DNA of 64,000 nucleotides from Jeotgalibacillus marinus. GTDB lineage: Bacteria > Bacillota > Bacilli > Bacillales > Jeotgalibacillaceae. Below are positions 59,486-64,000 of the stretch, one piece after another. A program made the position numbers and the translations under genes. The notes under the pieces are model-generated. The model saw nothing but the letters and a program-made list of their open reading frames with translations. It made no database searches and had not been told where the DNA came from. The number at the start of each line of letters is the position of its first letter. The first letter of the stretch is position 1. The DNA is taken from positions 1 to 64,000 of the forward strand of contig NZ_JBFMIA010000002.1 of assembly GCF_040801915.1 (NCBI RefSeq), written 5' to 3'.

Positions 59486-59723
59486 TGTACTTTTGTTTTG
59501 TTGCTTGCCCGCCCCTTAGATGCCGTATCGATTTATGGTAGTCTAGAATATGTTTTACATCGTTGGCCAATGCCGGATTTAATTCAGGCAGTCGCTCGGT
59601 CAGATCCTTGTGTATGGTGCTTTTGGATACACCAAAGGTTTTGGCAGTGACGCGTACAGTCTGTCTCGTCTCCACTATGTGCTTACCAACCAAGAGCGTT
59701 CTCTCCCTGATGTAGTCGTGCAC
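59478..59723 (-). CDS. spoIIID: Sporulation transcriptional regulator SpoIIID
   Basis: An 81-residue mother-cell regulator that acts with sigma-E. The helix-turn-helix is TVRVTAKTFGVSKSTIHKDLTERLPEL (key turn GVSKST), followed by the basic stretch KSIRHLRGGQATKQK. It starts at GTG with GGAGG upstream, as in B. subtilis. The C-terminus ends about 12 residues earlier than the 93-residue B. subtilis protein, lacking its acidic tail. It lies between spoIIQ and mbl as expected. Confidence 0.94.
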   Translation of the reverse strand: MHDYIRERTLLVGKHIVETRQTVRVTAKTFGVSKSTIHKDLTERLPELNPALANDVKHILDYHKSIRHLRGGQATKQKYKG

Positions 59724-60209
59724 AGCTTCACGGCCTCCTACAGGGGATCAATCCAGGGGAGTGACCCCCTCCATTTGTCCCATTATATGCAGAGTACTGC
59801 CAAGGCTATGCGTGATTTCTTTCAAAAATATCAAAATGGCTAACCAATGACGTTGGACGATACAAAAGCGCATGCGCTTGTTCAGCCACGACAAGCATAA
59901 GGCAATTCCCGAGGAGGGCGTTCTTTACCACCACAGGGAATTGACTTATGACCTCGAGGGGCTAGCCGCTTGCGCTAGACGATACAAAAGTGCATGCGGC
60001 TTGTTCAGCTGCGACAAGCACAAGGCAAACACTAACCTAAGGCATTTTTTTCTTCTGTAGTGATTGACTCCTGACCTCGAACCGCTGATCGCCTGCGCTA
60101 AATGAAGAATAACGCATGTTTAGTTATCCACATTTTTTAAACATATAGGTTTCGAACATTAAAAAAGTCACTCAGATGCAGGCACCTGAATGACTTTTCG
60201 TCATCATCA
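59724..60209. other. Intergenic region filled with dispersed-repeat copies
   Basis: Besides the repeat at 59857-60115 it holds a possible upstream region of spoIIID (59724-59850) in which I could not fix a sigma-E promoter. A hairpin centred near 60172-60198 (AAAAGTCA and TGACTTTT arms with CAGGTGC-type centre) likely terminates spoIIQ. Confidence 0.6.
59857..60115 (+). repeat. Dispersed repeat, full copy plus degenerate tandem copy
   Basis: The first copy runs 59857-59979, with CATAAG (59896-59901) opposite CTTATG (59945-59950). A second, partial copy starts at the repeated GACGATACAAAAG (59978) and decays; a third tail resembling TGACCTCGA...GCGCTA is near 60072-60100. Confidence 0.7.
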
Positions 60210-60893
60210 TTATTCTGTATACGATACTGGATTAACAGCTACATTGTCTTCGTAAACTTCAAAGTGTAGATGTGTACCCGCTTCAACATTAAGCTCGCTT
60301 GTTCCTGACATCGCAATTGGTTGACCTTGATTGACTTCTTCCCCAACTTGTACTGTGATATCTTTTATAGAATTATATTTTGTTACTAAACCATCTGCGT
60401 GCTCAATTTCGATCGCATTACCGATAAATGGATCTTCTTGCACCACTGTGACTGTTCCACTCATCGCAGCTAAGACCTCAAAAGAAGACTCTCCATCTTG
60501 CACAATATCAATCCCTTGATTCGGATAATAGTTTTGATTAACAACAATCAAGGCATCTTGTTGCTCCTCAGCTGATGCATTTTGGTCATAGAATGAGCGG
60601 TTGATTACGATTGCATTTGGATCTTCAACAGGCATTACCATTTTTTCCACTGACTGATTTACTTCCGTTACTTCTTCAGATGGATCTTGTGCCCAGTCTG
60701 TTTGATTTTGCTCAAACGTCAAATCATCATTGTCCGACGCAACATCCTTATCACCAGGATTTTGTAACACAACAACAGCTGATACGATGACGGCTGCACA
60801 CGCTAAGTATAGAACAGGCAACGACCAACGTTTTTTCAAAAACACTTTCCAGTTTGCTTTTAGGGTAGATTGTTTTTTGTCTCCCTTATTCAT
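60210..60893 (-). CDS. spoIIQ: Forespore engulfment protein SpoIIQ (degenerate LytM/M23)
   Basis: About 227 residues. A short cytoplasmic start, one membrane helix (WSLPVLYLACAAVIVSAVVVL), an acidic linker and a LytM-like domain. Of the M23 zinc ligands, the first His is replaced (NQGIDIV instead of HxGIDI) while the Asp and the C-terminal GTHLHFEVYE are kept, as in SpoIIQ, which binds SpoIIIAH across the septum instead of cutting peptidoglycan. I start at ATG 60893, six nt after GAGGTG. A sigma-F-like promoter lies immediately upstream. Confidence 0.92.
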   Translation of the reverse strand: MNKGDKKQSTLKANWKVFLKKRWSLPVLYLACAAVIVSAVVVLQNPGDKDVASDNDDLTFEQNQTDWAQDPSEEVTEVNQSVEKMVMPVEDPNAIVINRSFYDQNASAEEQQDALIVVNQNYYPNQGIDIVQDGESSFEVLAAMSGTVTVVQEDPFIGNAIEIEHADGLVTKYNSIKDITVQVGEEVNQGQPIAMSGTSELNVEAGTHLHFEVYEDNVAVNPVSYTE

Positions 60894-60912
60894 ATTCATC
60901 ACCTCAGCAACC

Positions 60913-60941
60913 ATTTTGAACGGATAAAGGAAATTCTATAC
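60913..60941 (-). promoter_or_regulatory. Sigma-F-type promoter of spoIIQ
   Basis: Leftward GTATA (60941-60937), 15 nt, GTTCAAAAT (60921-60913). This fits the forespore pattern (GyATA and GGnnAnAnT, one mismatch). The leader before GAGGTG would be only a few nt. Confidence 0.65.
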
Positions 60942-61385
60942 ATTGCCTCAAAATATTTCTTTTTGAATCACAATCAAATGACACACAATCCCACTATGAT
61001 TAAACCCTCGAGAGGACACGGTTTCTGAAAAGAGGATTCTAACATTCTTACCTTTCCTATGTATAATTATCATTTGATTACTTTCTAGCTTGCCATACGA
61101 TCCGTTTTGCTTTGCGTCGAAATCATTTTTCCTATATTTCAAAGAATCATTGCCCATGGAAAGTTGGCCGTTCCAACACATATTGCTGCTATCGGTCTGT
61201 GGATTACTAAATGGATTATCATGTATTCGGTCACTCACGCTTTTCTACATCAGTGGACGTCGTGAAGGATTTGATCGGTGCATTGATCGTTTATCTGATT
61301 GCACAGCGTTTATTATTTCAGGCATGCGATAAGGTACGTAGGGTGTCCGGCGCATGCGTTTGAGAAATGTATAGGGGAATGAACA
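60942..61385. other. Gap between spoIIQ and spoIID with possible decayed membrane gene
   Basis: Rightward, one frame from 61086 reads LAIRSVLLCVEIIFPIFQRI and then IGLWITKWIIMYSVTHAF to a stop near 61263; another frame just after reads DVVKDLIGALIVYLIAQRLL to about 61366. Together they look like a frameshifted small membrane protein. No ribosome site is evident, and a 96-residue frame on the opposite strand is also open, so this is uncertain. Confidence 0.3.
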
Positions 61386-61386
61386 G

Positions 61387-61421
61387 AAAAAACGATCAAG
61401 CTGAGAGCTTGATCGTTTTTT
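61387..61421. terminator. Strong bidirectional terminator downstream of spoIID
   Basis: AAAAAACGATCAAGCT pairs perfectly with AGCTTGATCGTTTTTT around a three-nt loop. Confidence 0.9.
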
Positions 61422-61529
61422 GTCATTGCAGGTCGCTGGTTTTGATCGAAACCACCTCTTTTAGTTACATAAATAACCCCTCCGCGTGCAATAATCCCTT
61501 CCTACCGACAATCTCTCAAAAAAACAAAT

Positions 61530-62522
61530 CTATCTCTGCACTAGTAAAGGTGGCAAAATCGTCTCAACTGATGTAATTTCTACCCCTTTGAAATAATACG
61601 TTACGATGTCCCCATAAGTATTTCCTTCAATTGCCATACCGTTTGCTCCGTATTGACTCATTCCAACACCATGCCCGTAGCCTTTCGTTTCGATGACGAT
61701 TGAGTCTCCTTGTAGCGTCCAGTGAAAATCGCTAGAACGCAACTCAAGTTTTTCGCGTATTTCTCTTCCTGTAAATGTTTGGCCAGCAATGCTAACTGTT
61801 TTGATGCGCTGCCCTGCTGTGCGTTCAACGATGGTACCAATTTCTCCTTCGCTTAGTGTGATGCCTAGTTTTGTTTCAAATTCATCAACAGGCATGGTGA
61901 TTTCGTGTAAGAATTCAGGTGAAACTTCCAAATCCCACTCACTTTCAGTTGATTGCAAATAAGGAACATCTTCTTCCCAATAATCTTTGGCATTTTCTGT
62001 CCAGCCGTTGCTTGTAGAGAAAAAGGATGCGGTGATTGGTTTTCCTTGATATGTCAATACTTCACCTTTTGTCGCAGCTACTGCTTGCTGGATTTTTTCT
62101 TTATTATCTTCGTATGCTTCACCCCATATTTGTTTTAGCTCTTCATCATCTTTATAAACTTGATGTGCGATGGTATCGGTTATCTCTGCTTCAACCGGGA
62201 GACCTGTGGCTCCTCCATTCGCAATGAGTTGTGTCACATACGTTCTTGCAGCGAGTGCTTGTGCCTTAAGCGCTTCTTCTTCAAAAGAAGCTGGCATTTC
62301 GCTTGCGACAACACCCTCTACGTATGTTTCTAGTTCAATCTCTTCTACCTGGTTTTTCTGATCACGAAAAACAGCAACAGTAAAGTCAGTAGATTGAATT
62401 TCCTCCGACTTTGGTTCAGCACGGTGTTCTTTTGAAAATGGGAGCAGTATAACGGCTGGGATGAGTAGCAATAACAACATGTACGTAATGAGTACGATTA
62501 AGAGCGATTTCTGTTTATGCAA
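61530..62522 (-). CDS. spoIID: Stage II sporulation protein D (peptidoglycan lytic transglycosylase)
   Basis: About 330 residues. One N-terminal membrane helix (LLIVLITYMLLLLLIPAVIL) and a SpoIID domain with the catalytic Glu in VASEMPASFEEEALKAQA, RTYVTQL, SFFSTSNGWTENAKDYW and the late GYGHGVGMSQYGANG. It cuts glycan strands to drive engulfment, together with SpoIIP and SpoIIM. The start is TTG at 62522, eight nt after AAGGAGG; the frame is open 22 codons further upstream without a ribosome site. A sigma-E-like -10 (CATACAGT) lies upstream. Confidence 0.93.
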   Translation of the reverse strand: MHKQKSLLIVLITYMLLLLLIPAVILLPFSKEHRAEPKSEEIQSTDFTVAVFRDQKNQVEEIELETYVEGVVASEMPASFEEEALKAQALAARTYVTQLIANGGATGLPVEAEITDTIAHQVYKDDEELKQIWGEAYEDNKEKIQQAVAATKGEVLTYQGKPITASFFSTSNGWTENAKDYWEEDVPYLQSTESEWDLEVSPEFLHEITMPVDEFETKLGITLSEGEIGTIVERTAGQRIKTVSIAGQTFTGREIREKLELRSSDFHWTLQGDSIVIETKGYGHGVGMSQYGANGMAIEGNTYGDIVTYYFKGVEITSVETILPPLLVQR

Positions 62523-62556
62523 GTAGACTCCCTCCTTATCATTCGGCCTTTGTTCA

Positions 62557-62580
62557 ACTGTATGCAGATAGGTAGATAAA
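62557..62580 (-). promoter_or_regulatory. Possible sigma-E promoter of spoIID
   Basis: Leftward CATACAGT (62564-62557) matches the sigma-E -10 consensus; the -35 about 13-14 nt upstream (CTATTT) is weaker. Confidence 0.5.
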
Positions 62581-62585
62581 TAGCA

Positions 62586-62664
62586 CATAAGTGAAGAGCG
62601 TGCAGACTACACAGAATACGTATGTCCGCCTAGGGTAACTGCTCTTCGCTGATGATCACTTATG
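62586..62664. repeat. Long interrupted inverted repeat between murAA and spoIID
   Basis: CATAAGTGA (62586-62594) pairs with TCACTTATG (62656-62664), and GAAGAGC (62593-62599) with GCTCTTC (62641-62647), leaving an eight-nt asymmetric bulge. The role is unknown; it lies just upstream of the presumed spoIID promoter. Confidence 0.5.
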
Positions 62665-62726
62665 TTGCGCTACATAGCGGGATGCGACTCCTAATAATTC
62701 TAGAGATTTTTAGAAATCGACCAATG

Positions 62727-62767
62727 AAAAAGCAGTATACCCACGACGAATCATGGGTATACTGCTT
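62727..62767 (-). terminator. Terminator of murAA
   Basis: AAGCAGTATACCCA pairs with TGGGTATACTGCTT (14 bp) and leftward runs into TTTTT. Confidence 0.88.
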
Positions 62768-62817
62768 ATAGTTTAATAGTATGAGTAAGTGGTTTAGTAG
62801 CACTAAAATAAGTTCAT

Positions 62818-64000
62818 TTAAACTCGAACCGCTTCTTCTTCTCGTACTTTTACCTCATCGTTGACTCTTTCAACATTCGCCCCAAGAGAAACCAGCTTTT
62901 GGTGAAAGTTAACGTAGCCACGGTCAAGGTGTTTTAGTTCTGTCACTTGTGTATAGCCTTCTGAAACAAGACCTGCCAAGATCAATGCTGCACCAGCACG
63001 AAGATCAGTCGCTGCGACTTCTGCACCTTGAAGGTCATTTGGTCCGTTTATAATAACAGAACGACCTTCAATTTTAATATTCGCATTCATGCGACGGAAT
63101 TCTTCCACGTGCATAAAACGATTTTCAAAAACTGTTTCTGTGATCACACCTGTACCTTGGGCTTTCAGCATTAAGGCCATCATTTGTGATTGCATATCTG
63201 TAGGGAACCCTGGGTGTGGCATCGTTTTGATATCAACTGATTTTAAAATTGGTTGACCGATGACACGAAGTCCTTCGTTCTCTTCAACAACAGAAACACC
63301 CATTTCTTCTAATTTAGCAGTAATAGAAGCTAAATGTTCGGGTACTGCATTTTCGATTAATACATTACCGTTTGTAATCGCTGCTGCAATCATAAATGTT
63401 CCAGCTTCGATGCGGTCAGGAATAATGTTGTGGACTGCGCCATGTAGCGCTTCAACGCCTTCAATGCGAATTGTGTCTGTACCCGCACCTTTGATTTTAG
63501 CACCCATTTTGTTCATGTAGTTAGCCATATCAACGATTTCTGGTTCTCTCGCACAGTTCTCAAGAATAGTTGTGCCTTTAGCTAATGTTGCTGCAGCCAT
63601 GATGTTTTCTGTAGCACCAACACTTGGGAAATCAAGATAAATTTTTGCCCCTATTAAACGTCCATTCACTCTTGCTTCTATAAAGCCATTACCCACTGTA
63701 ACAGCTGCACCCATAGCTTCAAAGCCTTTTAGGTGTAAATCAATCGGACGAGATCCAATCGCACAACCGCCTGGTAATGCAACACGCGCATGACCATTAC
63801 GTGCAAGAAGTGGTCCCATTACTTGAACGGATGCACGCATTTTGCGCACGTATTCAAATGGTGCCTCTGCTTCTAGATTGCCCTGTGCATCTACTTCCAC
63901 TTTGTTATCATTAACCGAGTATGATACCTCTGCATTTAAGTGACGAAGTACTTCGTTGATCGTATCGACATCCGATAATGCCGGTACGTCTAATAATGTA
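62818..64000 (-). CDS. murAA: UDP-N-acetylglucosamine 1-carboxyvinyltransferase MurAA (5' part outside window)
   Basis: The frame is open from the right window edge to the stop at 62818: 393 residues, so about 40 are missing from a usual 430-440-residue MurA. The first visible residues are TLLDVPALSDVDTINEVL, a normal part of MurA near residue 45. The catalytic Cys lies in LPGGCAIGSRPIDLHLKG, and PHPGFPTDMQSQMMAL, the active-site loop region, is intact. It transfers enolpyruvate to UDP-GlcNAc, the first committed step of peptidoglycan synthesis; this Cys form is fosfomycin-sensitive in general. It lies upstream of spoIID as in B. subtilis. Confidence 0.96.
   Translation of the reverse strand, partial: TLLDVPALSDVDTINEVLRHLNAEVSYSVNDNKVEVDAQGNLEAEAPFEYVRKMRASVQVMGPLLARNGHARVALPGGCAIGSRPIDLHLKGFEAMGAAVTVGNGFIEARVNGRLIGAKIYLDFPSVGATENIMAAATLAKGTTILENCAREPEIVDMANYMNKMGAKIKGAGTDTIRIEGVEALHGAVHNIIPDRIEAGTFMIAAAITNGNVLIENAVPEHLASITAKLEEMGVSVVEENEGLRVIGQPILKSVDIKTMPHPGFPTDMQSQMMALMLKAQGTGVITETVFENRFMHVEEFRRMNANIKIEGRSVIINGPNDLQGAEVAATDLRAGAALILAGLVSEGYTQVTELKHLDRGYVNFHQKLVSLGANVERVNDEVKVREEEAVRV

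Overview
The window reads as chromosome of a spore-forming, motile, low-GC Gram-positive rod of the Bacillaceae, probably related to alkaliphilic Bacillus (the Alkalihalobacillus/Shouchella side). Sporulation genes (spoIID, spoIIQ, spoIIID, a spo0E-type phosphatase), comK, mbl, flhO/flhP and B. subtilis-like gene neighbourhoods (helD near copA-copZ-csoR; ywqB-ywqA-ssbB-ywpF-fabZ-flhP-flhO-mbl-spoIIID-spoIIQ-spoIID-murAA) support this. A metE gene behind tandem SAM and cobalamin riboswitches recalls the arrangement described in Bacillus clausii. I see no rRNA, tRNA, CRISPR array, prophage or intact insertion sequence.

Layout. 1-5.9 kb: helD, then the copper efflux set copA, copZ, csoR with two CsoR-type operators. 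6-8.9 kb: a SAM riboswitch and the methionine ABC transporter metNPQ. 9-16.3 kb: cardiolipin synthase, a sugar-nucleotide-type dehydrogenase, a VanY-like carboxypeptidase, an MFS carrier, yueD, and a YidC insertase preceded by a 94-residue ORF that looks like a MifM-type ribosome-stalling sensor. 16.4-24.5 kb: an orphan tandem winged-helix protein, an LCP cell-wall ligase, small Cys-rich ORFs, a carrier/epimerase/M20 hydrolase group and a Spo0E-like protein. 25.3-28.9 kb: a thioesterase and metE under the tandem riboswitches. 28.9-31.3 kb: a ROK kinase, comK and a small sigma factor.

31.7-44.6 kb is a leftward surface-polysaccharide operon. It encodes a membrane dehydratase, the five enzymes expected for UDP-ManNAc3NAcA (dehydrogenase, oxidoreductase, aminotransferase, acetyltransferase, 2-epimerase), a Wzx flippase, a Wzy polymerase, two glycosyltransferases and the initiating phosphoglycosyltransferase. 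Its leader carries a terminator-like hairpin, a 14-bp palindrome and three copies of a TTGTAT box. Beside it is a cluster of small unknown proteins and an XRE regulator with a duplicated 17-bp operator-like repeat.

46.9-64 kb is conserved Bacillus backbone: a membrane protein plus orphan adaptor, ywqB/ywqA, ssbB (apparently starting at ATA or ATT), ywpF, a lipoprotein, fabZ, an epuA-like gene split by an A-AAA-AAC heptamer, flhP, flhO, mbl, spoIIID, spoIIQ (with a sigma-F-like promoter), spoIID and the 3' part of murAA. Copies of a roughly 110-bp hairpin-forming repeat lie between genes here.

The most noteworthy candidates are the MifM-like leader with its 19-bp hairpin before yidC, the -1 frameshift arrangement in epuA, the comK/sigma-factor pair, and the XRE/small-protein locus next to the polysaccharide operon. 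All coordinates and motifs were read by eye; no database search or folding program was run.
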